Origin: Alphaproteobacteria bacterium
Lineage (GTDB): Bacteria; Pseudomonadota; Alphaproteobacteria; UBA828
DNA: 8,501 bases
Assembly (NCBI GenBank): GCA_018668475.1
Contig: JABJCZ010000148.1
Location: 1 to 8,501 of the forward strand
Direction: 5' to 3'
Below, one piece after another: positions 1-6,524 of the stretch. The notes under the pieces are model-generated. The model saw nothing but the letters and a program-made list of their open reading frames with translations, did no database searches and was not told where the DNA came from. Position 1 is the stretch's first letter; each line of letters begins with the position of its first letter. The position numbers and the translations under genes are program-made.

Positions 1-914
1 CCTTCCTCATTCGCAAGCAAGCGCTGATCGGCACCAAATCTGCTGGCGCCGTGCCGGCGGTAGACGACGTCAGCTTCGATGTGCATCGCGGAGAATGCCT
101 TGGGCTGGTTGGTGAGAGCGGGTGCGGCAAGACAACGCTGAGCAAACTGATCTTGCGTGCGATTACGGCCGATGCCGGTGATATTCAATACTGTGAAAAC
201 GGCGAAGTAGTCGACATCCGGGCACTTTCAACGCGTGAGCTCATCCCGTTCCGGCGCAAGGTTCAGTTTATTTTTCAAGACCCGTTCAGCTCGCTTAATC
301 CGCGAATGACGGTGTTCGACATTATTGCAGAGCCGCTGGTTATTCATCGCATCGGAAACGCCGCCGAACGCCGTGACATCGTACAAGAACTGATGCTCCT
401 GGTTGGCCTCGACCCGCGGTTCCTTCGCCGCTATCCGCATAGCTTCTCGGGCGGCCAACGCCAGCGCATCGGCATCGCGCGCGCCCTTGCCCTCAAGCCG
501 GATATTCTTATTTGCGACGAGCCGGTCTCAGCACTCGACGTATCAATTCAGGCGCAGGTGCTGAACCTGTTGCGCGACCTGCAAGAGCAGCTCGGGCTGA
601 CCTATCTTTTTATCTCGCACAATCTGGCCGTGGTGGATTACATCGCACAGCGGATTGCGGTGATGTGTGCTGGTCGGCTTGTTGAGCTCGCCCCCCGGGA
701 GATTCTGTTCCAGAATCCTATTCACCCCTATACGCGGGCTTTGCTGTCAGCAGTACCGGAACCAAACCTAGAGCAAAAACTGGACCTAACGGCGCTCATG
801 GCCGGCAAGGCGTCCGTACCTGGTGCATGGCCCGCACCCTATACAATCGATAGTCAACATACGCTTGACCTCGTTCAGGTTGAGCCTGATCATTTTGTGC
901 GGCAGGCTGTCTGA
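1..914 (+). CDS. Oligopeptide/dipeptide ABC transporter ATP-binding protein, OppF/DppF-like (5' end outside window)
   Basis: This is the cytoplasmic ATPase that powers a peptide/nickel/opine-type ABC importer. The frame is open from base 3 through a GTG at 51 with no stop. Residues encoded before that GTG look like the usual OppF N-terminus, so the gene almost certainly begins left of the window and is 5'-truncated by the window edge. Visible motifs in order are Walker [10 protein letters not shown] (111-137), the Q-loop glutamine (276-278) in [12 protein letters not shown], the signature FSGGQRQR (from 444), Walker B ILICDEP with catalytic Glu at 519-521, the D-loop SALD (528-539) and the H-switch His (618-620). 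A C-terminal oligopeptide-transporter tail follows ([14 protein letters not shown], from 723), which is typical of this subfamily and separates it from other ABC ATPases. All catalytic residues are intact. It could be a single OppF or the second half of a fused double ATPase; the missing 5' end would decide. It is the only ATPase visible and is the probable partner of the permeases at 5526-7723. Confidence 0.95.
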   Translation, partial: FLIRKQALIGTKSAGAVPAVDDVSFDVHRGECLGLVGESGCGKTTLSKLILRAITADAGDIQYCENGEVVDIRALSTRELIPFRRKVQFIFQDPFSSLNPRMTVFDIIAEPLVIHRIGNAAERRDIVQELMLLVGLDPRFLRRYPHSFSGGQRQRIGIARALALKPDILICDEPVSALDVSIQAQVLNLLRDLQEQLGLTYLFISHNLAVVDYIAQRIAVMCAGRLVELAPREILFQNPIHPYTRALLSAVPEPNLEQKLDLTALMAGKASVPGAWPAPYTIDSQHTLDLVQVEPDHFVRQAV

Positions 915-977
915 CGGACTGATGGAATGCCTCTACAATCCGAACCAGATGGCCTTGCAATAACGGGAGAGACAAAC

Positions 978-1595
978 GTGACGGCTCGATTTTTCAACTT
1001 CGCCAAGCGCTGGCGCAAACCACTTTCGGCGCTGATCGTGTCGGTACTCTTGAGCGGTACCGTCCTCGCGCCCGGATCAGCCCGCGCAACGGATGTCAGC
1101 GCGGCGGACCCCCAACCGGAGGGATTGTCACAAGGTTTGTCGGTTCAATACTACTACCAGAAATTTCGCCACCTTGATGAGCTCGTGGAATATATGAGCC
1201 GAAAAGAGCCCGGCGATGGCGATCCGCTGCCTAACCTCGATTATGTCCTCGGCGAGGGAAAGCTCATCCTGACGACGGAATATAACAAATACGTTGGTGC
1301 GGATATTAACGGGTTCATCAACTTTTCAGAGCCTGGCACCTGGAACCTGGTCGTCGTATCCAACGACGGCGTGCGCCTGTGGATTGACGACAAGTTACTC
1401 TATGAGGATCCGGATGTTCATGCCGACCGTGAATCAGACATGATTCCGGTGACAATCTCTGACGCCGGCTGGCATGCCATCCGCGTGCTCTATTTTCAGC
1501 GCAAGGGCTCGTCTGCCCTGATTCTCGGTTGGGAGCCACCCGGCGGCGAGATCGAGGTCGTGCCGCCGGAAGCGTTCGGACACATGAGCGAATAG
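978..1595 (+). CDS. Exported PA14-domain protein
   Basis: I choose the GTG at 978 over an in-frame ATG at 927. It is preceded by a good ribosome binding site (CGGGAGAG, 964-971) and gives a classic signal peptide: basic n-region (ARFFNFAKRWRKP), hydrophobic core (about residues 17-32) and a likely cleavage after SARA (residue 37). The ATG at 927 would add 17 residues that spoil the signal. The mature protein is about 168 residues and is almost entirely one PA14 beta-barrel domain (about 54-187). Typical features are the YVGADINGFINF strand, the core SNDGVRLWIDDKLL (128-141), AGWHAIRVLYF and a final LGWEPPGG. PA14 domains are found in glycosidases, adhesins and toxins, and several bind carbohydrate. 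The ligand here is unknown, and no enzymatic domain is attached. It lies 63 bp downstream of the ATPase gene on the same strand, so it is probably co-transcribed with it and acts in the periplasm or on the cell surface. Confidence 0.85.
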   Translation: MTARFFNFAKRWRKPLSALIVSVLLSGTVLAPGSARATDVSAADPQPEGLSQGLSVQYYYQKFRHLDELVEYMSRKEPGDGDPLPNLDYVLGEGKLILTTEYNKYVGADINGFINFSEPGTWNLVVVSNDGVRLWIDDKLLYEDPDVHADRESDMIPVTISDAGWHAIRVLYFQRKGSSALILGWEPPGGEIEVVPPEAFGHMSE

Positions 1596-1597
1596 GC

Positions 1598-2098
1598 TCA
1601 AGCCGAGGCCGGGTTGCGATACATAAAATAGGCGCCCTCTTCCACGTCATCTGGCAAATGAACGGCCTCGAAAGGTGCGGTCACCAGCGCCCGGTCCGTA
1701 ATGATCAGGCCGCCCGGGGCGCTGAATGGTGGCAGAATTGTTCCCATCCAGGCCGCTAGCCGAGCGTCGCGCTCGAGGTTAGCGCTGCCGAAATCGCCAT
1801 GAATCAGTGCTGCGGACGCGCCAATTCGGACTCGCGCAGCTGGCACGGTGTCAGAAAAATCCCCTTCAAAGAGGTGATCCGCATCAGGAATACAATCAGG
1901 GTGTGCGGCCACATCACGCTCAAACACGTATATTTCGCGGTCAGGAAACAACGAGCGCAGGTGGTCAAAGGTGCGGCCATTACCCAAGCCGAACTCCAGC
2001 ACCGGGCCCGGCAGGGCGGCTAGATCACGGGCCGCTGCGTTGAGGCAGGCGCGCTGGGCACTGACCCGGCGGATAAAATAGTCAAGGCGGCTTGGCAT
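1598..2098 (-). CDS. Small class I SAM-dependent methyltransferase (Methyltransf_17-like)
   Basis: This 166-residue protein has a Rossmann-type SAM-binding fold. Motif I is VLEFGLGNGRTFDHL (residues 33-47). An acidic residue, E60 in IYVFERD, ends strand 2 and should bind the ribose hydroxyls. GDFS follows at 79-82, HGDFGSAN around D102, and a late APGGLIITD strand spans 127-135. The length and the N-terminal LDYFIRRVSAQRACL pattern fit the small PF12692-type S-adenosylmethionine methyltransferases, as I recall them chiefly from alphaproteobacteria; their substrate is not known to me. The start is the ATG at 2096-2098, with a modest AGAAGGG ribosome binding site about 11 bases upstream. The gene is alone on the minus strand, converges with the PA14 gene (2 bp between stop codons) and diverges from the glycosyltransferase gene. 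It is therefore probably independently regulated and need not be functionally tied to the transporter. Confidence 0.85.
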   Translation of the reverse strand: MPSRLDYFIRRVSAQRACLNAAARDLAALPGPVLEFGLGNGRTFDHLRSLFPDREIYVFERDVAAHPDCIPDADHLFEGDFSDTVPAARVRIGASAALIHGDFGSANLERDARLAAWMGTILPPFSAPGGLIITDRALVTAPFEAVHLPDDVEEGAYFMYRNPASA

Positions 2099-2127
2099 AG
2101 TGTGAGGCCCTTCTGGTTGAGGGCGCC

Positions 2128-2156
2128 AACGTAACTGTGGTCGGGTGCGGGGTCAA
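2128..2156 (-). promoter_or_regulatory. Candidate sigma-70-type promoter for the methyltransferase gene
   Basis: Read on the minus strand, TTGACC (2151-2156) matches the -35 consensus at five of six positions. A 17-bp spacer separates it from TACGTT (2128-2133), a poor -10 with three of six matches. Transcription would begin near 2121 and leave a leader of about 22 bases before the methyltransferase ATG. Position and spacing are right, but the -10 is weak. Confidence 0.35.
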
Positions 2157-2178
2157 AACCCGTTATTCTCTTAAGCCC

Positions 2179-2206
2179 TTTCAGATACACCAGAAATTGC
2201 TATATT
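2179..2206 (+). promoter_or_regulatory. Candidate extended -10 promoter for the glycosyltransferase-transporter unit
   Basis: TATATT (2201-2206) differs from the -10 consensus at one position and is preceded by TGC (2198-2200), which makes an extended -10 element. The -35 candidate TTTCAG (2179-2184, 16-bp spacer) is poor, which is common when an extended -10 is present. Transcription would start near 2213 and give a leader of about 69 bases before the ATG at 2282. The site is in the only sizeable gap upstream of the four-gene unit, so it is the natural place for its promoter. Confidence 0.45.
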
Positions 2207-2281
2207 CTGCGGCGCTTAGCGGCAAACGGCGCAATTACGACGAGACGCCAGCCGTGGGGAACAAATGATGGGGGAAGGATC

Positions 2282-3508
2282 ATGCCGTCAGGTACTCGCT
2301 CTGGCCCACGCATCCTGATCTATAGTCACGACACTTTTGGGCTTGGCCACTTGCGCCGTTGCCGGGCGATCGCGCATGCGCTCGTGGAACGCAACAAGAG
2401 CATGTCGGTCTTGATCCTGTCGGGGTCACCCATTATCGGCAGTTTTGATTTCCGCACGCGGGTCGACTTCGTGCGTATCCCGGGCGTCATCAAATTGCGC
2501 AATGGCGAGTACACGCCGCTTAGCCTGCATATGGATATTGAGCAAACGATTGAGCTTCGCGCATCCATCATCCAGCACACGGCGGACATATTTGACCCAG
2601 ATATTTTTATTGTCGACAAGGAGCCGCTGGGTCTGCGCGGCGAAGTTGGCAAGACGCTGGAGATGCTCAAGGCCCGCGGCACACCCTTGGTGCTTGGCCT
2701 GCGCGACGTGATGGACGAACCGGCGCTGCTTGCGCCGGAATGGAAAAGAAAGAATGTGCTGCCGGCTCTTGAAGACCTGTATGACGATATATGGGTGTAC
2801 GGGCTACCGCAGATTTGCGACCCGCTGGCCGACATATCATTGCCTGCCAGTGTACGGGAGAAAATGGTCTTTACCGGATATCTGCGACGCAGTCTTCCGG
2901 CCGTGCCCGCGACGCCTAGTATCAATATGCCGGACGGGCCTTATGTAATGGTCACGGGCGGCGGCGGCGGTGATGGCGAAAAGCTGATCGAATGGGTGCT
3001 TCGCGGTTATGAATGGGACAAGACCCTGCCACACAATGCACTGCTTGTGTTCGGGCCCTTTATGAACGCCGAGCGGCAATCGGAATATTTGGAACGTGCT
3101 GCGGCGCTGCCAAAAGTTCATGCCATTACGTTTGATGCCCACATTGAAGGGCTGATCGCCCATGCTTCGGGCCTAGTTGCCATGGGTGGCTACAACACGT
3201 TCTGCGAGATCCTGTCGTTCGACAAGCGGGCCCTGATCGTGCCGCGCCGGGTGCCCCGCATGGAACAGTACATCCGTGCCGCCCGGGCCAATTCACTTGG
3301 TCTCGTCAATATGCTGCTGGATGATGAGCAGCTTGACCCTGAGGCCATAGCGACAGCCATTCGCCAGTTGCCAAACCAGCCGCTTCCATCAGATGTCGTT
3401 GTGCCAGGTCTGCTTGATGGTCTCGACAATGTGAATCGGCTGGTCAATCTGCGGCTGAACCGGCGCAAACAGCGTTCGCACCTGCGCCTGGTCGAGGAAA
3501 GCGCCTGA
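2282..3508 (+). CDS. Predicted glycosyltransferase, MurG/GT28-like (COG4671-type)
   Basis: This 408-residue cytoplasmic protein has the two-domain GT-B layout and no signal peptide. The N-terminal domain opens with RILIYSHDTFGLGHLRRC (residues 10-27); the glycine-rich GLGH loop with its His23 resembles the acceptor-side loop of MurG-like enzymes. The C-terminal domain begins around YVMVTGGGGGDG (221-232). It carries the nucleotide-sugar region ASGLVAMGGYNTFCEIL (295-311), followed by ALIVPRRVPRMEQ, equivalent to the donor-binding stretch of GT28 enzymes. The protein should transfer a sugar from a nucleotide-sugar donor, but donor and acceptor cannot be read from sequence. A GGGGGAA ribosome binding site (2270-2276) lies 5 bases from the ATG. 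It is the first gene of the + strand unit, and its stop is 7 bp from the substrate-binding protein gene. That suggests co-transcription and a link between glycan metabolism and the transporter, which is inference. Confidence 0.85.
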   Translation: MPSGTRSGPRILIYSHDTFGLGHLRRCRAIAHALVERNKSMSVLILSGSPIIGSFDFRTRVDFVRIPGVIKLRNGEYTPLSLHMDIEQTIELRASIIQHTADIFDPDIFIVDKEPLGLRGEVGKTLEMLKARGTPLVLGLRDVMDEPALLAPEWKRKNVLPALEDLYDDIWVYGLPQICDPLADISLPASVREKMVFTGYLRRSLPAVPATPSINMPDGPYVMVTGGGGGDGEKLIEWVLRGYEWDKTLPHNALLVFGPFMNAERQSEYLERAAALPKVHAITFDAHIEGLIAHASGLVAMGGYNTFCEILSFDKRALIVPRRVPRMEQYIRAARANSLGLVNMLLDDEQLDPEAIATAIRQLPNQPLPSDVVVPGLLDGLDNVNRLVNLRLNRRKQRSHLRLVEESA

Positions 3509-3515
3509 CCCGAAT

Positions 3516-5462
3516 ATGCTGAATCGCTCCACCGCCATTGTTCGATCGTGCAGGCCCGGCGCCCTGGGTATTGCAACCTGTATCGGGCTGCTGAGCCTCC
3601 TCGCGAGCCCGGCCGCCTGGGGTGACAACAATGCTTCGCGTTACATTGATTCGCCGGCATTGATCACATTGGTCGAAGCTGGAGAATTACCCGCTGTCGA
3701 CGCGCGACTGCCTGAGCACCCGCGGGTTATTCCGATGGATGGCACCCGACGCACGGCGGGTCGACACGGCGGCCAGTGGCGCATGCTCATCAACCGTTCC
3801 AAAGATGTGAAACTGTTTTCAGTTTATGGCTACGCGCGGCTCGTCAACTACAGCGACACGCTTGAGTTGGTGCCGGACATTCTGGAAGACGTCATCATCG
3901 ACGAAGGGCGCATTTTTACGCTCAAACTTCGTAAGGGCCACCGCTGGTCTGACGGGCACCCATTTACGGCCGAGGATTTTCGGTACTGGTGGGAGGACGT
4001 CGCGAATAACGATGATCTCTCTCCCTCCGGCCCGCCCCGCGTGCTTTTGGTTGATGACAACCCCCCGCAGGTCGAGTTTATCGATGACTGGACAGTGCGC
4101 TTCACCTGGGATCAGCCCAACCCGCTGTTTCTACCTGCACTGGCAGGCGCGTCGCCGCTGTTTATCTATCGACCGGCTCATTATCTGGGGCAGTTTCACG
4201 AACTGTACAAAAACGCCGGCAAAAAGAAAAAGAAGAGCTGGCGCACTCGCAACTGGGCGTCCGAGCACAATCGCATGGACAACCTGTACAAATCTGACAA
4301 CCCCGACCTGCCAACGCTGCAGCCCTGGGTGAACACTACGCGTCCACCAGCGACTCGCTTCGTTGGGCTGCGAAACCCCTACTTCCATCGTGTTGATCCC
4401 GCCGGCCGCCAGCTACCGTATATCGACGAAATCACGATGACTGTCGCTGATGGAAAACTCATTCCGGCCAAAGCGGGTTCCGGTGAGGTTGACCTGCAGG
4501 CGCGTGGTCTCAAATTCAGCGACTATACTTTTCTCAAAGAGGGCGAGGAGCGACACAACTTTGATGTTCGCCTCTGGCGCACGGCCACTGGCGCTCACCT
4601 TGCGCTCTACCCCAACCTCAACGTGAACGACCCGGTGTATCAGGCATTGTTCCGAGATGTTCGGTTTCGCCGAGCGCTGTCACTCGCCGTCAATCGTCAC
4701 GAAATCAATCAGGTCATGTATTTCGGCCTGGCTCTTGAGACCAACAATCTCATTCTGCCGGATAGCCCGCTCTACAATGAGACGACCGCGCATGCCTGGG
4801 CGGGATTTGATATCGACCGAGCTAATGCATTGCTCAACGAGATTGGGCTGACGGAATTCAACGACGATGACATTCGGCTGATGCCGAATGGCGAACCGTT
4901 GGAATTGATTATCGAAACTGCCGGCGAAGACACCGAGCAAACCGACGTGTTGCAGCTGGTCTCAGACAGCTGGAAGCAGATCGGTGTCAAAATCTATACC
5001 AAGCCATCCCAACGGGAAGTATTTCGCAATCGCATTTTCAGTGGCGAGACCCATATGTCGATCTGGTCTGGTTACGACAATGGTGTGCCTACGGCCGATA
5101 TGAGCCCGACCGAGTTTACGCCGACCCAGCAAATGGGCCTGCACTGGCCGAAATGGGGCCAATGGTACGAGAGCAAAGGATCAGCCGGCGAACCACCGCA
5201 GATGCAAGTCGCGCGTGACCTGCTGAACCTACATGCACAATGGCTTGCCGCCGGGTCGCGCGACGAGCGCGAGCTGATCTGGCAGCAGATCATCACGCTC
5301 CATGCCGACAACGTTTTGACCATTGGGTTGGTAGCTGGTGTACTTCAGCCGATACTTGTTCACAATTCCCTCAGGAATATCCCCGATAAAGGCATATACA
5401 GCTGGGACCCGGGTGCGCATTTTGGCATTTATATGCCGGACACATTCTGGTTCGATGATTAG
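3516..5462 (+). CDS. Periplasmic family-5 substrate-binding protein of an oligopeptide/oligosaccharide ABC importer
   Basis: This is the soluble receptor that delivers ligand to the permeases encoded just downstream. The 648-residue precursor has a signal peptide with Arg at 4, 10 and 13, a hydrophobic stretch at about 15-31, and likely cleavage after AWG (36). There is no lipobox, so the mature protein should be free in the periplasm. The family-5 (SBP_bac_5) hallmark LKLRKGHRWSDGHPFTAEDF lies at 136-155, and the second conserved block FRDVRFRRALSLAVNRHEI starts at 379. It is about 100 residues longer than classical OppA/DppA. Related long receptors include proteins that bind oligosaccharides (for example AgpA-type alpha-galactoside receptors), so the ligand may be a sugar or a peptide. 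A run of five lysines (236-240) sits in an exposed-looking insert. The ribosome binding site is not ideal: GAGGAAA (3494-3500) is 15 bases from the ATG, inside the preceding gene, so translational coupling is likely. Confidence 0.9.
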   Translation: MLNRSTAIVRSCRPGALGIATCIGLLSLLASPAAWGDNNASRYIDSPALITLVEAGELPAVDARLPEHPRVIPMDGTRRTAGRHGGQWRMLINRSKDVKLFSVYGYARLVNYSDTLELVPDILEDVIIDEGRIFTLKLRKGHRWSDGHPFTAEDFRYWWEDVANNDDLSPSGPPRVLLVDDNPPQVEFIDDWTVRFTWDQPNPLFLPALAGASPLFIYRPAHYLGQFHELYKNAGKKKKKSWRTRNWASEHNRMDNLYKSDNPDLPTLQPWVNTTRPPATRFVGLRNPYFHRVDPAGRQLPYIDEITMTVADGKLIPAKAGSGEVDLQARGLKFSDYTFLKEGEERHNFDVRLWRTATGAHLALYPNLNVNDPVYQALFRDVRFRRALSLAVNRHEINQVMYFGLALETNNLILPDSPLYNETTAHAWAGFDIDRANALLNEIGLTEFNDDDIRLMPNGEPLELIIETAGEDTEQTDVLQLVSDSWKQIGVKIYTKPSQREVFRNRIFSGETHMSIWSGYDNGVPTADMSPTEFTPTQQMGLHWPKWGQWYESKGSAGEPPQMQVARDLLNLHAQWLAAGSRDERELIWQQIITLHADNVLTIGLVAGVLQPILVHNSLRNIPDKGIYSWDPGAHFGIYMPDTFWFDD

Positions 5463-5481
5463 GCTGGATCGACGACCAGAC

Positions 5482-5503
5482 GCATGCCGGGGTTCGGCCA
5501 TGC
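5482..5503 (+). promoter_or_regulatory. Intercistronic hairpin between receptor and permease genes
   Basis: GCATGCCG (5482-5489) can pair with CGGCCATGC (5495-5503) through eight base pairs with one bulged C, closing a 5-base loop. No T-run follows, so it does not look like an intrinsic terminator. Hairpins at this place in transporter operons can protect the upstream receptor mRNA and help keep receptor above permease levels; that role is inferred. Confidence 0.35.
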
Positions 5504-5525
5504 CTGACCAAATCGGGAGAGGACG

Positions 5526-6524
5526 ATGCTGACCTACGTAATTCGCCGCGTCCTCATCATGATTCCGACGATGCTCGCGATCAGCGTGCTGACGTTCATC
5601 ATCATCCAGCTACCGCCCGGCGATTATCTGACAACCTATATCGCCGAATTGCAGGCCCAGGGCGAAGGCGCAAACCTCGACAAGATTGAGTTTTTGCGCG
5701 CCGAGTATGGGCTCGACAAACCGCTCATTGAGCAATACGGCGTATGGCTCCTAGGCATGCTGCAAGGAGATATGGGGTATTCGTTTGAATACAACCTGCC
5801 GGTCAATGAGGTCGTCGAAGACCGGCTACTGCTGACCTTTATCGTCTCCTTCAGCACAATTATTTTCACCTGGATCGTGTCATTTCCAATCGGCGTTTAT
5901 TCTGCCACGCATCAGTACAGCATCAGCGACCATGGTCTGACGTTTCTTGGTTTTCTTGGCCTCGCGACCCCCAACTTTCTGCTCGCGCTGGTGCTGCTCT
6001 ACGTCGCCAACGTTACCTTTGGCACGTCCATTGGCGGCCTGATGGATCCTGAGTACCTCGGCCAACCTTGGAGCGGCGGCAAGCTGTTGTCGGTGCTGGA
6101 ACACCTGTGGGTGCCAGTGGTGGTGATTGGGACATCCAACACGGCCGGCATGATCAGACGGCTACGGGCAAACCTGCTCGACGAACTTCAAAAACAATAT
6201 GTGACCACCGGACGTGCCAAAGGCCTGCCGCCCGGCCGGTTGCTGATGAAATACCCGCTGCGGATGGCGCTCAATCCGTTTATCTCTGATATTGGCAACC
6301 TGCTGCCACAGGTTATTTCCGGCGCCGCAATTGTCTCGGTCGTGCTGTCTTTGCCAACAACGGGACCAATGCTGCTTGACGCCCTACGCACGCAGGACAT
6401 GTACCTCGCCGGGTCATTCCTGATGTTCATGGCATTTTTGACTGTCGTCGGCGTGTTTGTTTCTGACCTGGCGCTGGCTGCTCTTGACCCGCGTATTCGC
6501 CTTTCAGGTGGAGCGACGCGATGA
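5526..6524 (+). CDS. ABC transporter permease, OppB/DppB-like
   Basis: This is one of the two inner-membrane subunits forming the translocation channel of a peptide/nickel/opine-type importer. It has 332 residues, normal for the family. The N-terminus MLTYVIRRVLIMIPTMLAIS starts the first membrane helix (about 9-29). A periplasmic segment with the family pattern EYGLDKPLIEQYGVWL and a GDMGYSF motif follows, then five more hydrophobic segments. The cytoplasmic EAA loop, which contacts the ATPase, is TTGRAKGLPPGRLL (from 227). The C-terminus ALAALDPRIRL is also typical. The ATG at 5526 is supported by a strong GGGAGAGGA ribosome binding site (5515-5523). The gene follows the receptor gene by 63 bp and overlaps the next permease by 4 bp, so the three are clearly co-expressed. 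Confidence 0.95.
   Translation: MLTYVIRRVLIMIPTMLAISVLTFIIIQLPPGDYLTTYIAELQAQGEGANLDKIEFLRAEYGLDKPLIEQYGVWLLGMLQGDMGYSFEYNLPVNEVVEDRLLLTFIVSFSTIIFTWIVSFPIGVYSATHQYSISDHGLTFLGFLGLATPNFLLALVLLYVANVTFGTSIGGLMDPEYLGQPWSGGKLLSVLEHLWVPVVVIGTSNTAGMIRRLRANLLDELQKQYVTTGRAKGLPPGRLLMKYPLRMALNPFISDIGNLLPQVISGAAIVSVVLSLPTTGPMLLDALRTQDMYLAGSFLMFMAFLTVVGVFVSDLALAALDPRIRLSGGATR

Noticed and set aside
927..977. ATG at 927 as the start of the PA14 gene
   Set aside because: It lacks a good ribosome binding site and would place 17 extra residues before an otherwise standard signal peptide; the GTG at 978 has both a ribosome binding site and a proper signal.
1318..1650. Minus-strand 110-codon open frame opposite the PA14 gene end
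   Set aside because: It is Arg/Pro-rich shadow coding opposite a well-supported gene, overlaps the methyltransferase 3' end and has no recognisable domain.
2326..2925. Long minus-strand open frame (199 codons) opposite the glycosyltransferase
   Set aside because: The + strand frame carries clear GT-B motifs throughout; the opposite frame is Ser/Arg-rich without family features, as expected from a shadow of a GC-rich gene.
3190..3660. Minus-strand open frame (156 codons) across the glycosyltransferase-receptor junction
   Set aside because: Its composition is low-complexity Arg/Ser, it has no domain, and it lies opposite two confident genes.
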